From Acanthococcus lagerstroemiae (Eukaryota > Arthropoda > Insecta > Hemiptera > Eriococcidae), in the NCBI GenBank assembly GCA_031841125.1, contig CM063108.1, positions 7,733,683 through 7,797,682 of the forward strand: a stretch of DNA of 64,000 nucleotides, read 5' to 3'. A program made the position numbers and the translations under genes. Numbering within the stretch: the first letter of the stretch is position 1; each line of letters starts with the position of its first letter. Positions 46,716 through 57,814 of this stretch are shown here, piece by piece. Below the pieces are notes generated by a model. That model saw nothing but the letters and a program-made list of their open reading frames with translations. It had not been told where the DNA came from and did no database searches.

Positions 46716-47900
46716 AAACTTCTCTACGTCAGGTAACACTGTTTTCGATGTTGTGACTAGTTTTGTTCCCTTCCGAATTGGAAAAATGCTAAAATTTTCT
46801 ATCGTAGTATACGGTTTTTTTTTTCATGGTAGTATGAAACTATGTCTTGAAGAATACTGCGTTGGAAGAGATAACGCTACATTGGAATAACGTTGTTTTC
46901 CTTGCACTTTCTAACGCTAATGTCCTTACTAATAATCTCAGTTGAATCACTTGTTAATCTTTATTCTGATAGCCCTGGAACATTACAACATATTGTAGTG
47001 TCCTGTCTTTTTCTAACACTGTAGTATACAAAAACTCCCTCCCCCCACCCATGTAGGACGTTTCTTGTAGGACCAACCTTGTATATATGTTCACTTACAT
47101 ATTATCTACCATGTATTCCACCAGAAAAAACTGAAATAAGAAGGTTGAAAATTTTAAAATCAGGCAAGTGAATTTTCAGGTTATTCAGAGATTCACCACA
47201 TAACATTTTTTAGACATAGCCACGCAGATATCAGCGTATAGGAGCAGTTGCGCAGTTTTTTATAGCACCTCACCTGCAGCGCGCACAAAAGCAAATCATA
47301 GTAGCGCGCTTGCAATAGACCACAAATAGACAACACAGTGAGTTATACTGTTAGCAAAAATTATGACTAACATAAGAAAAACACACGGAGCAAAGATCAT
47401 TATGTTACTACCTGAGAATTAAGAACTTTGTTAGAAACCAAAGGTATAAGTATGTGACCTGGAATCATGAAATGTGCCTCTTGTGCGAAAACAGGTTTTC
47501 AAGATACGCGAGTGTAAAGATGAGATGGTGGTAGTAATGCGCACGTGCGTTTACGCGTTTCTATGACAACCGCGTTAGAAACACTCTTGTTCTCTGTCAT
47601 TCCCATAGGCCCGTTTCACACGACGTCATACAAACGGATGTTTTTAAACATTTGACGTAATTTTTAAATGCGATTTGTGAGAAAACTAATGAAGATAGGA
47701 AGCTGCTATTTGTTTCATTCGAAAGAGCGTGATTTTTTCTATAAGAATTGTCAAGAAAGTGAAAAATGATTTTTTTAAACCAGAGGCACATTTCCGGTCC
47801 CATACATTTTTAATCAAAAAAGTTCTTAGCATTTGCTAATAAACTTCTAATTTCTAACAAATTTCTTAACCTGAAGTAGTAGTAACATAATGATTTTTGT
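46716..47900. other. Intergenic, nothing recognised
   Basis: AT-rich; may include further degraded LINE sequence on the minus strand next to 46715, but I cannot align it by eye. No other structure noted. Confidence 0.45.
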
Positions 47901-47908
47901 TCCGAGTG

Positions 47909-48396
47909 CAGGGATAAGAAATCAGTCGGAAGCCGAAATCAGTAGTCAGCTGGTTTTGTGCAAAATTTTGGGAAGCCAGAAGCCGGAAAGCCGAAATAGT
48001 TGCAAGCTGGTTGCAGCTTGCAGGTAGAGAAGCCAATTGTTTTTCGGCTTCTTAATCGGCTTTTCATGATTTGTGACTTGAGCTTTTTGTCGTTTCGGAT
48101 AATATTTATGATCTCTTTCACAGCTTTCACATGAGCTAGCAGCCTATCACACTCGCACTGTACCATACAAAGTGTCTACTAGTACATTATTTTGACGTCT
48201 GAAATGGTACCTTATATAATCGAAATTTAGGCACATTATCTTCGAAACATACTTGGTAGCCAGTAGTCGCAAGCCGGAAAACTGGTAGTCGGAAGTTTTT
48301 TTCATTTCGGAAGTAAGTCGGAAGTTGGAAGCTTTATAAATTTGGAATAGCCGGAAGCCGGAAGAGAAGCTTCTTTCAATCGGCTTTTCATTCCTG
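47909..48396. mobile_element. hAT-like element with AGCCGGAAG repeats
   Basis: The ends are CAGGGATAAG and the inverse of TTTTCATTCCTG. Flanks TCCGAGTG (47901-47908) and TCCGTGAG (48397-48404) agree at 6 of 8 positions, suggesting an aged 8-bp hAT duplication. The words GGAAGCCG, AGCCGAAA and GTCGGAAG recur across the element in both orientations. No transposase. Confidence 0.7.
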
Positions 48397-48404
48397 TCCG
48401 TGAG

Positions 48405-48873
48405 TTTTTCTTATGGGAATCAATACATTCGTACAAAAAAAGACGGGTAATTCTTCTCACAGTAACCTAAAATAGCAGCACTTTTTTTCATCAGGGATGC
48501 GTTTTTGAGTACCTCCTGCGAACATGTATATCCAACTGGATTCAACTTTCCCGCCAGTTATGTGGGTAGAATGTACAAGTTCACAGCGCACGACAAACTG
48601 TTGCGAAGCTTTTCACAGGAAGTTAAGTAGTTTGTTTAATTTTCCGCATCTCAATACATTTTCTTCCTTTCAGATACATTGAAAGAGATTCAGGCAGAAA
48701 CGTATGTAAAAATTCGTTCAGCATCCCCTACTCGTTATATAAGTCTTAAAGGAAAAAATATTACTGATCAGATAGCTAGCTGAATTCAGAACAAAATGTC
48801 ACGATTTCACTACGTACGTCGCGTATATGCTATAAATGTTTAACTCAAGTAAAGTAGTAGGTCGTTCTTCATA
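48405..48873. other. Intergenic, nothing recognised
   Basis: Short AT-rich spacer between two DNA elements; no motif seen. Confidence 0.5.
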
Positions 48874-48877
48874 TTAT

Positions 48878-49830
48878 GGGTTATTCTTCAAATATGTTGA
48901 TATTTCAGTCCCCAGCAGTTCTCTCACAAGTTATTAATGACACGGCTATTTTATTTTTCATTATTATTATTATTATTTTCTTATTTTTTATTTTTTCGTT
49001 GATAAATATGATTATGAATTCTACTTTTTCAAGTCTTCAGAAGAAAATTCGATCCACTTTTAATGGGTCAAAATTGGATTAAATATGCTGAAATGTCCGT
49101 CGGCATAATCCCTCTAACAATTTCTATATTATTTTTTTCTAAAGTTTCAAAATAATACTACTTTAGATAAAAGAATGAATGAGTTAGTAACGTTGAAATT
49201 GCGTCTTCACAGATGAGAGTCAGTGTGGCCAACCTTGAAAATTGTCTCTAGATTTTTTGTCTTTCGGCGTGGCTCTTTTTCAACCAATCTCAAAACAGGA
49301 GTTTCAATATTTTTTCGTCGCAATTAATGGTTAAACTGTATATTTTTATCAAAACAATACAGTCCGCATATCAAATCTCGTTTTTTTTGTTTTTTTTTCG
49401 TGACGAGACTCGTGCATTCGCGTATTATTGTCTAAAATTAAGAGTTAAAAAAAAAGTGTCTTTCGGCATGGTCATCTTTATGCAACGATAAACGTTCATC
49501 ATCCAAACATAATTTCATTTAATTAATGGATTAGTATGTCATTATCAACTCAACATACAATTTTTTGTTTAGGAATCGACTAATCGACGGCAGAACATTT
49601 TTTGTTCGCTATTGTCTATCGGCATAGACTTTTCCATGTGTTTTTCAGCATGGCATTCATAATATTGATGGCCATTACAAAATACAGAATCCCCTCACTG
49701 TCGCCCCAATCTTACCAATACGTTATACAGAACGCCTTTTAACGACTGCCATCAAAAGAAGTTCAAATATTCCCTGCTTTCCTCCATGAAAAAACATACT
49801 TGAAATATCAACATTTTTGAAGAATGACCC
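48878..49830. mobile_element. DNA element W, 953 bp, TIR GGGTYATTCTTCAAA, TTAT duplication
   Basis: GGGTTATTCTTCAAATATG at 48878 and its continuation TTGATATTTCA are inverse to 49800-49830 over about 30 bases with 2-3 mismatches. TTAT abuts both ends (48874-48877 and 49831-49834). The interior repeats TTTCGGCRTGG-like words (49090, 49265, 49470, 49620, 49650). No transposase. The TIR and 4-bp duplication do not fit hAT; superfamily unresolved. Confidence 0.85.
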
Positions 49831-49853
49831 TTATACAGTTTCACCGTACACAT

Positions 49854-50131
49854 CAGTGGCGGATCTATGGAAGGTGTTTTAGGGGTTCGGACACCCGGCT
49901 TCGGGCCAAAGAAGAAAAGAAAACGCTTGAGTTTTGAGTTTTTCTCATTTTTTTGAGTATCTGCAGCACTACTACAGTCTACAAAATGTTCATTTTGAGA
50001 CGATTTAATCACACTATGAAACTTGTTTTCAGAAACTATTTAAAAATGACATCCATCTCGGCTTTTTCGGGGGCGGAGGTGGAAAAAGTTTTATTTTCAA
50101 ATCACCCGGAAAATTCCTAGATCCGCCACTG
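49854..50131. mobile_element. hAT MITE with perfect 8-bp duplication GTACACAT
   Basis: CAGTGGCGGATCTA at 49854 faces TAGATCCGCCACTG ending at 50131. GTACACAT is present exactly on both sides (49846-49853 and 50132-50139). 278 bp without coding capacity. The unmutated duplication marks it as one of the younger insertions in the window. Confidence 0.93.
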
Positions 50132-50149
50132 GTACACATATTTTTAACT

Positions 50150-50382
50150 CAGGGACGTACCGATAGGGGGCAGGGGACAACCTACCCCCCCCCCACGGTA
50201 GGAACTTTTCTCTTAGCAGTTGGGAAAATTTACCATTTCAGTCAGGAATGTTGGTAAAATCTAACAAGTTAAAAGTTTTTTCTTTTTCTTTTACTTTGAT
50301 ACTTGGAAATTTTCAGTTGGGCCAGTTGGGACTTTCACAATTTTTACCCCTCCCCTAGGAAAAACTTTTAGGTACGTTCCTG
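50150..50382. mobile_element. hAT MITE (CAGGRACGTACC family), copy 2
   Basis: The ends CAGGGACGTACCGATAGG and GGTACGTTCCTG are inverted and match copy 1 at 15112-15428, as do the interior CAGTTGGGAAAAT phrases and the C-tract. Flanks TTTTAACT and CTATACCT match at 5 of 8 positions. Confidence 0.78.
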
Positions 50383-50390
50383 CTATACCT

Positions 50391-51600
50391 ACTCGTATTT
50401 CCAAATAGACAGTCCTACGTCTGTATGAAATAGGAAGGAAAATATAAGTGCAACTACAGAGTGAGCCAATTCGGTATTGCTCTCGAAATTCAACGGAAAT
50501 TAATTTGGTATTCCCTGTAGAGGGTAACGGGGGAACCAATTCGGTACCCGAAAAGGTGCACGAGAACCAATTCTACAACTGCGGACCTGATCTTCGATCA
50601 CTTTGGACTTTTATCAAAGAGGATATGAGCGAAGGAACTTTTTTGTGTCACAATACACTATGTGTGCCCGACCTAGTTTCAGCAGTTCATGAACTCATTT
50701 GCGATTCCGGAAAAGTGCGCGCAGTTTAGGGTTACAAGTATCAAAAAGTTAGTCTTTCCGAGAGTATTCCAGAGCTGGCTGCGTATTAGATTTCAGTCAG
50801 CGGCTATGGTCGGGTCACTGAACCTGCAGCACTCGGCATACGTGCGGAGGTATTCCGGAAAACCGAAAACAAAACGGTCAACTGCGGCGAACTCCCGTGC
50901 CGGCTCAGTTAACGACCTTGAACGCTATGCGAAGAGTCCGAACTGCCGCGAGCTACAACTTCGCCGTCGAATCGCACGACTCGCGACTGACGGGTTCAAA
51001 AACACGTAACGTTAATTACCGGACGCGTATCATAACGCTCATTTTCGTCCACGAGATACGAGACAAATTTCTTTTCAACCTTTCGCCGGGTTTTAATTAC
51101 CGCGCGACTCTCGGTTTTACGACGATTTGCATCTTCGTCGGCGCATAGTTTCCGCGCGGCGGCCGAAAACGAATAAAAATACCGCCAACGGTACGCGCGA
51201 TAAACTCGACGGCGTCGAACGTCCACACGCGGAATGTCGGATGCGGATGCTTTCGATTTTTCGGACGCGAATGACGCAACACGTAGAGCCGGCCGGCCGG
51301 TCGACGTGGTCGCCGTTGGTGCCCCCGGTGCCGGTTGCCGCGAGCGGAACCAACGAGAACCAGACCGTCCGAAGAAGACAAACTAAGACGACAAAAAAAA
51401 AAGAAAGAAAAAAAGAAACCTAATTGAATAAGTCCGGACCGATGTGAACCCGTGCAAATAGTTTGGAAGAGCATCGCCAGGAAATCGTCTTCTCGATTAT
51501 CGCCGTTTTACGAAAAGCAACAAATCGTCGCCGCGCCGCTCTCTCCGGCCTGCGACCCTATTGACAATTGTATCTCTATATATACCGGATTTAATCTAGA
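50391..51600. other. CpG-rich stretch, no gene recognised
   Basis: 50780-51420 is the most CpG-rich part of the window and opens frames on both strands (up to 125 codons) because stop codons are rare there. The translations are low-complexity Arg/Ser/Thr-rich and differ in every frame, so none is credible. It may be a CpG-rich regulatory region or untranslated exon. Confidence 0.4.
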
Positions 51601-51850
51601 TATGTCGAATTATGCCAGATTCTATATCGACATCCCGAATAAATCCCCGTTTAAATATCGACATTTTCGATATAGTCATTTGACGTGATTTTTCTATATA
51701 GATACAATCTCGACATTTTCTATATAGGTAGAGATGTGATTTTTCTATATAGATGCAATCTCGACATTTTCTATATAGGTAGAGATGTGATTTTTCTATA
51801 TAGATACAATCTCGACATTTTCTATATGGACGGAGACGTGATTTTTCGAT
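51601..51850. repeat. Tandem repeat, period about 60 bp, TATATAG/TCGACATTTT
   Basis: Three near-identical units of GTGATTTTTCTATATAGAT, CAATCTCGACATTTTC, TATATAGGTAGAGAT follow one another from about 51690, with degraded units at both sides. The unit is a little under 60 bp. The minus-strand frame of 90 codons (51596-51868) repeats YIEKSHLYLYRKCRDC because of this period. Confidence 0.88.
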
Positions 51851-53880
51851 ATCGATTTTAAAACGCAAAAGTCGAGATCTACGAGAGTCCCAATAAAATT
51901 CTGCCTGCCGACAATCTTTTCGGAATAATTTTAATATTTAAATGTTTTTATTTCCTTAAGACTCGTACCAATGCATTTTACTTTTGCGATGGTTTACTTT
52001 CTTACCTACATTATTCACTATTGATGCATCATGATGAAGCTCGAGGATTCTATAGTTTATACTTATTCTAGAAACCGCGAATCAAAATAAGTATCATTCT
52101 GTGTTATGTTAACTCCCTAATTTGCCTAACGAACTGACTATTCGAGTTGACATAAGGAGCTCCAATCTGTATTGTTCACGCGATAGAATCGTGCAAGAAT
52201 AAATAAATGAATGAATAAAGTGCTGAAAAAGTCATCACTTTCGGGAACATTTTAGTCGATTAAAATTGTCACATGAACTCATGTGAAATGGAAATTCTAT
52301 AATAACTGTTAACTTAATTCTCTAAATACTTTCATTTTCGCGAGTTATACTGTGACACAGGCGTACGGGTCCCGATGTGCAAAACCGAAATCTTGTAACA
52401 AAAATTTTTGCTACATTGCCGCAAGTCTGTTACACTGTCACAAAAACTGTAGTTTATAAATTTGCTAAATGGGGACGGACAGATGGCGCTGGAGTCAAAC
52501 TGCGACAGGAAAGAGTGAAGCAAATCAGCTACAATTGTTACATTGTAACACTTTATTTTCGTAACACGGTAACAAAAACGTGTTACTGTGTCTCAATTTG
52601 GAAGTAGAAAATTTTCGAATATTTCATCGCTGTAATACATTTATGATGTGCATGTGTGTGTGAGCGTAAATAGGTGACAGCTACGAATTCAAATTAGAGT
52701 AGAGTCGTGGTAGGTATGAGAAGTTGGTTTTTGATCGCTTTTTCCGCTACTAACTGCAAATATTGTTGAGTCAATTTTGCATAGTCAACCTAATGTCTGG
52801 GGGGGGGATCTGTTTTGACCAAGAAGGAAGGGTATTAAACGGGGTGCTAGAATTAGGAAAACCAATTCTTGACTAACCACACCCCTTGACCTCTCTTTGG
52901 CTATGCTACTGATAATGATCAATAAAAACATTGTTTGCATTCTAACTGGTCTATGGTAGATTTACATAATATGTATAAAGTTTTCGTTAAGCGTATTTCT
53001 TCCTTAAAACTTATGGTCCTCCATCCAGAAAGCCATTAGCGACTCGCTTTACTAGGTGCTAGAGTATGTAATTATGTAACAATTATGCGCAATTCGCGCA
53101 ATCCCAGGGACCGGAGCTTGCGGTTCGCATTTTCGCTTTTGTTTTCCACGTATACTCGTATATGAACAAGTGTCAGTGTGTAGTGTACAAAGGCCGATGA
53201 CCAGAGTGAGAGCGACTCATTCTTTGATGAGAATCAACGAAGAAACATCTGGTCCGAGTTTTATTGCCCTGTTCCGGGAATGTTGCCTCTTGCCTCTGTG
53301 ATATGTTCCCAAACACAATATACGCTATAAGGAACAAAGGATACATTCCTAAAAAAGAGAAATTGATCGTCCTTCTGCAACCACGGTCTCGATTTAAAAA
53401 TAACGTTGAAAACCGGCTGGAAGAGATATAGGGCAGTTTGTATTAGGTTTTCGAAGTGCGACGTATCGTTTATTTTTGAATGCGTACGAGTTGTTAGTGT
53501 AGAATTATTTCAGTGCGGTAGAATATCGGTTTCGTAATTAAAACTATTTCGATTCGAGTTTATCTTGTTCGAAGTGTCATACTCATCGACACCGACTAGA
53601 ATTTTGAATGCCGAGGGGCAGATGTCACCGGTATTCTCCTCAATCACTTTTGCTGTGCAAATTGGAAGGCCGTCTGAAGAAATTCAAGTTGCCTTGCAGT
53701 GAGGTTGTGGGAGCTAGAATTGGCTCCTCGTAAGCGATCATCACGAGTATCAACCACAGTAAGTACCAATAAATTTGTACATTATATTTCTTTTCTTACT
53801 ATTCATAAGAAGTTTTCCAGGTTATATCTCTGTGAGGATGATCGACAGTTTACATGAGAATTCTGCGAGGCAATATCGAA
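51851..53880. other. Intergenic, one MITE fragment, no gene recognised
   Basis: Apart from the fragment at 52772-52911 I see nothing. The words TTGTTACA and TGTAACA recur between 52330 and 52600 (TIR-like CTGTGACACAG and TTACTGTGTCTCA), possibly an element of about 270 bp, not resolved. Confidence 0.4.
52772..52911. mobile_element. Degraded hAT MITE fragment
   Basis: The right end GGCTATGCTACTG is close to the GCGTAGYC ends of the element at 12777-13012 and both carry a TTTGGTCAAG/TTGACCAAG segment. The left end is poorly preserved and followed by an eight-G tract. No target duplication. Confidence 0.45.
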
Positions 53881-53894
53881 TTGATTCTTGCAAT

Positions 53895-54245
53895 CGGAGG
53901 TGTAACAAATGAGGGGGGGGGGCTGTCCCCCAATCAGTGGAATTGGAAAAATTGGCCAAATTCTTGCCAATTGGCAAATCGAACGATCTGGACACTCGAC
54001 ATTTTTTATTTAACCAGCAAAGTCCCACCGACAAGTTGGGAAAATCAAGTCAAAACTTTTTTTGGCTTTGACAGTTTATTTGACCAGCTCATAGAGGGGA
54101 ATTTTGAGTTAAGAAGTTACAAAATTCCGGAAGGTCAAAAGCTTGTTTTGGCACTACAGTTAGGAATTTTGAGTTGAGTAGTTGGAACTTTCACAATTTT
54201 ACCCTCCCCCGCCCACCCTAATGAAAACTCTTTGCTACGCTCCTA
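53895..54245. mobile_element. hAT MITE (CAGGRACGTACC family), degraded copy 3
   Basis: Shares AAGTTGGGAAAATC, AAAAGCTTGTTTT, GGAATTTTGAGTTGAG and the C-rich right end with copies at 15112 and 50150, but the ends are worn and no duplication is visible. The 107-codon frame across it (53854-54177) is incidental. Confidence 0.65.
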
Positions 54246-54645
54246 CTCATGATTCTGATGTTGGTGGTGGTTCAGTGGGTAATCCTGATTACAGAGTTTA
54301 TTACAATTATTAGAATTTTGAGGCACCCCCATTCTGAGAATCTAACTTTGTGACATACGGGACCCTTTCCATACGATCCGTTATTTCATAGTCTATCCGA
54401 AACATTCAACACCTAAGAATTGCAGTTTTATGGGTCAAGTGGCATTGCTTCTAGTACGACGATTTTATTGTTTACGATAGTAGCTATTTTGAAAACACAT
54501 ACCGTATAATTATGCAATTGAATAATGGTCGATTTACATTATGGAAGGAAAAATTCAAGTTGATAATGGAAACTGAAAACTTGGGATATTTTGTGAGAAT
54601 TTAGAATCTATCTTTACCACAGGGCTAATTTTGATATTATTTTTG
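54246..54645. other. Intergenic, nothing recognised
   Basis: AT-rich sequence preceding the candidate exon; ends in a pyrimidine-rich stretch, TTTTTGTTAG. Confidence 0.45.
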
Positions 54646-54649
54646 TTAG

Positions 54650-54793
54650 TTACGAAACGAATTGGATGCCACGTTTAACGATGTTTCGGAGCCGAACCTG
54701 GACGGTAGTGACGATGGTGAAGACGTCGAAATAAGCGAGGATGAAGACGACATTATTATTATTATTATTATTGTTATTATTGAATTGAATTGA
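54650..54793 (+). CDS. Possible terminal exon with acidic tail running into (ATT)n
   Basis: A good acceptor (TATTATTTTTGTTAG, ending 54649) precedes an open frame starting TTA CGA AAC. It encodes RNELDATFNDVSEPNL, then DGSDDGEDVEISEDEDD, and then seven Ile codons made by an (ATT)n microsatellite, ending at TGA 54791-54793. The frame keeps a strongly acidic composition up to the microsatellite. If real, the microsatellite has become the C-terminus of the protein. No upstream exon is identified and no family recognised. Confidence 0.3.
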   Translation, partial: LRNELDATFNDVSEPNLDGSDDGEDVEISEDEDDIIIIIIIVIIELN

Positions 54794-54855
54794 ATTGAAT
54801 AACTTTTTATTGTTATTATTATTATTATTATTATTATTGTTATTGTTATTATTGT
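54752..54855. repeat. (ATT)n and (GAATT)n microsatellites
   Basis: Two ATT/GTT runs (54752-54781 and 54808-54855) are separated by four GAATT-type units at 54782-54800. Confidence 0.92.
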
Positions 54856-55080
54856 TTGCTGTAATACTTCATACACAACTTTAAAAACTTGCGAATGTTG
54901 TTATGTTTACATTTTTAGATGTTGATCTTGCCCTGTTCAGTATGGAGGTTTATTATCGCATTAAATTTGTACTTTGGTTCTTTTCAGTGTACCATTTTTC
55001 AATGTAATACCAGCAAAATGGTAAAAGAAATTGAGTACCAAAAAAATTCAATATTCCTGCCCTGTCACTGTGTCAGTATA

Positions 55081-55340
55081 CAGAGGCGTTACTGGAAAAT
55101 TTTTTGGGTCGTAATTTTTTCAGTCGTGTTGACCTACATTTGTCTCGGCATTGTTGGATTTTTGGGGGGAGGGGTAATTGCTGTATCACATAATATTACA
55201 AATTTTTTATAACTACGAGTATAAATATAATTTGCATTTAAATTTTTTTTTTGGGGGGGGGATTTTGATTATTTCCTTACTCCCCCCCCCAAAAATGGGG
55301 TTAATATTATTCGCCCTCCCCCCACCCGGCAACGCCCATA
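55081..55340. mobile_element. hAT MITE with perfect 8-bp duplication TCAGTATA
   Basis: The left end CAGAGGCGTTACTGG matches the inverse of the right end (TATGGGCGTTGCCGG) at about 10 of 15 bases. TCAGTATA is exact on both sides (55073-55080 and 55341-55348). G- and C-homopolymers at 55251-55295 lie inside. 260 bp. Confidence 0.82.
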
Positions 55341-55489
55341 TCAGTATAGCATTTAAAACATAATTCTATTGAAAACGAACAGTATAGTGAATGTGTGCGT
55401 GAGCATCGAAAATAGCTATATAGAAACAACCCAGAAATGAGATCGAAAAATTCTATATCAAAAAAGCTATATAGAAATTTGACTTCAGA

Positions 55490-55632
55490 AGCGATATAGG
55501 TACGATATAGCAATGTCGATATAGATACGATATAGGTACGATATAGCCCTGTCGATATAGGTACGATATAGCACTGTCGATATAGATACGATATAGCAAT
55601 GTCGATATCGAGTATATATCCGTACAATGTCA
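55490..55632. repeat. Tandem repeat of GTCGATATAGATACGATATAG, period about 32 bp
   Basis: The phrase made of TGTCGATATAG, then RTACGATATAG, then CAAT or CACT recurs four to five times. It echoes the TATATAG/TCGACAT words of the array at 51601-51850, in inverse orientation, but the unit length differs. Confidence 0.85.
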
Positions 55633-56003
55633 ACATTCTATATCGTCATTTGTCGAGATCAATTAGCAATATTCGAGCTGGAAACGATATCGATTTAATC
55701 TCGACGTCGATTTAGAATCCGGAATACATCTGACATAAATCCGGTTGCCGAGCGGTTACCCGGCACGACCGACCGACCGGCTCATCTCGAGCATCGAGCT
55801 GCGACTATATGCATCCAAAGTGAACCAGTTTGCGCGCGGATAGCGGTTATCTCCGCGCGAATCCGCCGACTTCTCGCCGGATTCGGAGGGCTGACTGCGA
55901 CGCCTCACACGAATTGTGTACGAAACGTGCTAATGAAGTCATTCGACTGGTCCGTACGTGAGATGCACCGTGTGCAGTCGTCGACAAAATAATGATGTAA
56001 CAA
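55633..56003. other. CpG-rich spacer, nothing recognised
   Basis: 55730-55930 is CpG-rich (CCGACCGACCGG). No coding or repeat structure is supported. Confidence 0.45.
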
Positions 56004-57000
56004 ACGTGGACTGAAGCAGAAAAAGACTGACTCATGTTCTAACGGCCGCGGCCATCGGTAAAATAATGATAGACTCGGGTGTTTTTCGATAGGAGCTGGC
56101 ACTAATGCGGTTGCTTCCTTGTAGTATAGCCGCCGGTGAGTTATCGTTTCTTCTGCTCCCCACAGAGCACCACGTCTGGATCAGTTTTGAAGGACAAGTT
56201 CACTCGGGATTGGTCTTGAATAACGAGTTTGTAAGAGTTTTCAGTGACTACGTGTACAGAAGATCTTAGCGAATCTCTTGAAGCACTCTTAAACCACGTT
56301 CAAGAGTTTTGAACAAGTTCAGAAAACTTACAGTTGATGAAGTTTGCATCAATTTTACTTACAAGTAACATATTTGTATCGGAAAACTTTCGGTATCGTC
56401 CTATCCGGAAGCGGAGTGGGACTAGAAAGGCCACCAGGGAAATCTAAATTTTCAAGGAGCACCAGTAACAGTCGCGGACTACCTTCCCTACCTTACACTT
56501 TCAAAAATAAAGTTTTTGACAATAGTGATGTGACTGAAGCAGAAACAGATCAACTCATTTTCTGACGCCGGACATCGGTAAAGTAGGTATAATGATAGAC
56601 TCGGGTGATCTTCGATAGGAACTAGCACTAATGTTGTTGTTTCCTTGTAACAGTCGCCTGTACATTATTGCTTCTGCTCCGTACAGGGTACAAAGTCTGG
56701 ATGAGTCTACGACAGGTTCACTCGAGATGAGTCTTGAAAAACGAGTCTGTAAGAGTTTTCAGTGAGTACCTACAGAAGATCTTAGCGACTTTCTTGAAAT
56801 ACTTTTAAAGCACCTTCGAGAGTTTTGAACAAGTTTAGAAAACTTACAGTTGATGAAGCACAGCGTATTTTCGTCAGAAACTCCTCGAGTGTCGTCCTAC
56901 CCAGAGGCGGCGGGAAAATCAAAATTTTCAGAGTACACCAGTGACAATCGCGGGCTACCCCCCCCCCCCCATTCATTCACAGAAGAAAAGTTGAAGAAAA
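56004..57000. repeat. Tandem duplication of a 0.5-kb segment
   Basis: 56004-56520 and 56529-57000 are collinear: ACTGAAGCAGAAA, then CATCGGTAAA, AATGATAGACTCGGGTG, CTTGCTC-free spacer, GTAAGAGTTTTCAGTGA, CAGAAGATCTTAGCGA, AACTTACAGTTGATGAAG, and finally CACCAGTRACARTCGCGG. Divergence is moderate with several small indels. A SINE inserted just after the second unit. No gene is recognised; the frames at 56344 and 56850 cover the shared 3' part and give similar peptides, a by-product of the duplication. Confidence 0.9.
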
Positions 57001-57041
57001 AAAACTCGAGTATCTACACTGCATGTAGATACATCGGTATA

Positions 57042-57256
57042 GGGGTCTGGTTGGCCGAGTGGATAGCGCGCTGGTTTCGGAATCCGGAGGTTCCGGGTTC
57101 GAGTCCACGTAGCAACCCACTACATTTCGACTTAGGCCGGTTTTTCGGCAAGATGAGAAGAGAGCTAAGGCAGGCCTAACAGCCTCTCCGACGTCTCTGA
57201 AGTAATGCTCAAAAAGGCGGTTTCCAGGGCTCGGGTTGATAAGAAAATTATAAAGG
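57042..57256 (+). mobile_element. tRNA-derived SINE, family S1, copy 1
   Basis: The head resembles a tRNA with an A box TGGCCGAGTGG (57052-57062) and an exact B box GGTTCGAGTCC (57096-57106). The rest is a non-tRNA body with CTCTCCGACGTCTCTGAAG. AGATACATCGGTATA is duplicated exactly on both sides (57027-57041 and 57257-57271). The boxes are an internal RNA polymerase III promoter. The acceptor stem has no complete partner and the copy has retrotransposition duplications, so it is not a tRNA gene. The same family is at 59390-59598. Confidence 0.93.
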
Positions 57257-57439
57257 AGATACATCGGTATAAGGATATGTTTTATGGATACTGATGCACA
57301 ACAGGAACGAGTAAAATTTTCCACAAGAAACGAATTCGCGCACAAAACTAAAAATAATAGACCTTTTCATGGGCGATGTCATGAGGAGGACTGTTGCGCA
57401 GCTGCTCGAGCATGTGCAGCAATTCGCAGCCTACAGGAA

Positions 57440-57717
57440 CCAGCTTTTTTTGTTTACATTCATTTTACATGTCAAACTCCATATGCAAACATGCGAACAT
57501 GCGAACATTCGTTCTACTTTGCGAGTCCATAAATATGAAACAGAACATTTCTTAATATTGAATGATTATTTAAATCAAAAATAAATGCTTTTAGACTATA
57601 AATAAGCGTCCGGAAGCATTAAGAAACGCTCTCTTTCATACTTACGGACTCGCAAAGAAGAACGAATGTTCGCTTATGGAGTTTTACGTGTAAAATGAAT
57701 GTACACAAAACAAGCTA
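57440..57717. repeat. Foldback with arms of about 110 bp
   Basis: 57440-57545 (GTTTACATTCATTTTACATG, ACTCCATA, CGAACATTCGTTCTACTTTG, CGAGTCCATAA) is inverse to 57615-57715, with a loop of about 65 bases. Arms are about 85-90% alike. Confidence 0.85.
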
Positions 57718-57814
57718 GGTCGCTTTGCGACCTAGTAGTAGGGTCGGCCATTCAGCTGAAGTCTGGGCGGCTATTCCACTAACCAACTTCGAACAAATAG
57801 TACAATCGCACTTG

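Noticed and set aside
51097..51474. 125-codon minus-strand ORF and overlapping plus-strand frame
   Set aside because: Lies in a CpG-rich stretch poor in stop codons, with several mutually exclusive frames and no recognisable motif.
51690..51850. CRISPR array
   Set aside because: Units are contiguous tandem repeats without unique spacers, and the genome is eukaryotic. The same holds for 23585-24290 and 55490-55632.
54646..54876. 76-codon minus-strand ORF
   Set aside because: Mostly Ile/Thr/Ser repeats translated from the (ATT)n microsatellite.
57042..57110. tRNA gene
   Set aside because: A and B boxes are good, but the acceptor stem is incomplete, a non-tRNA body follows, and a 15-bp target duplication encloses the unit. 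It is a SINE head. The same applies at 63100-63170 and 59535-59598.
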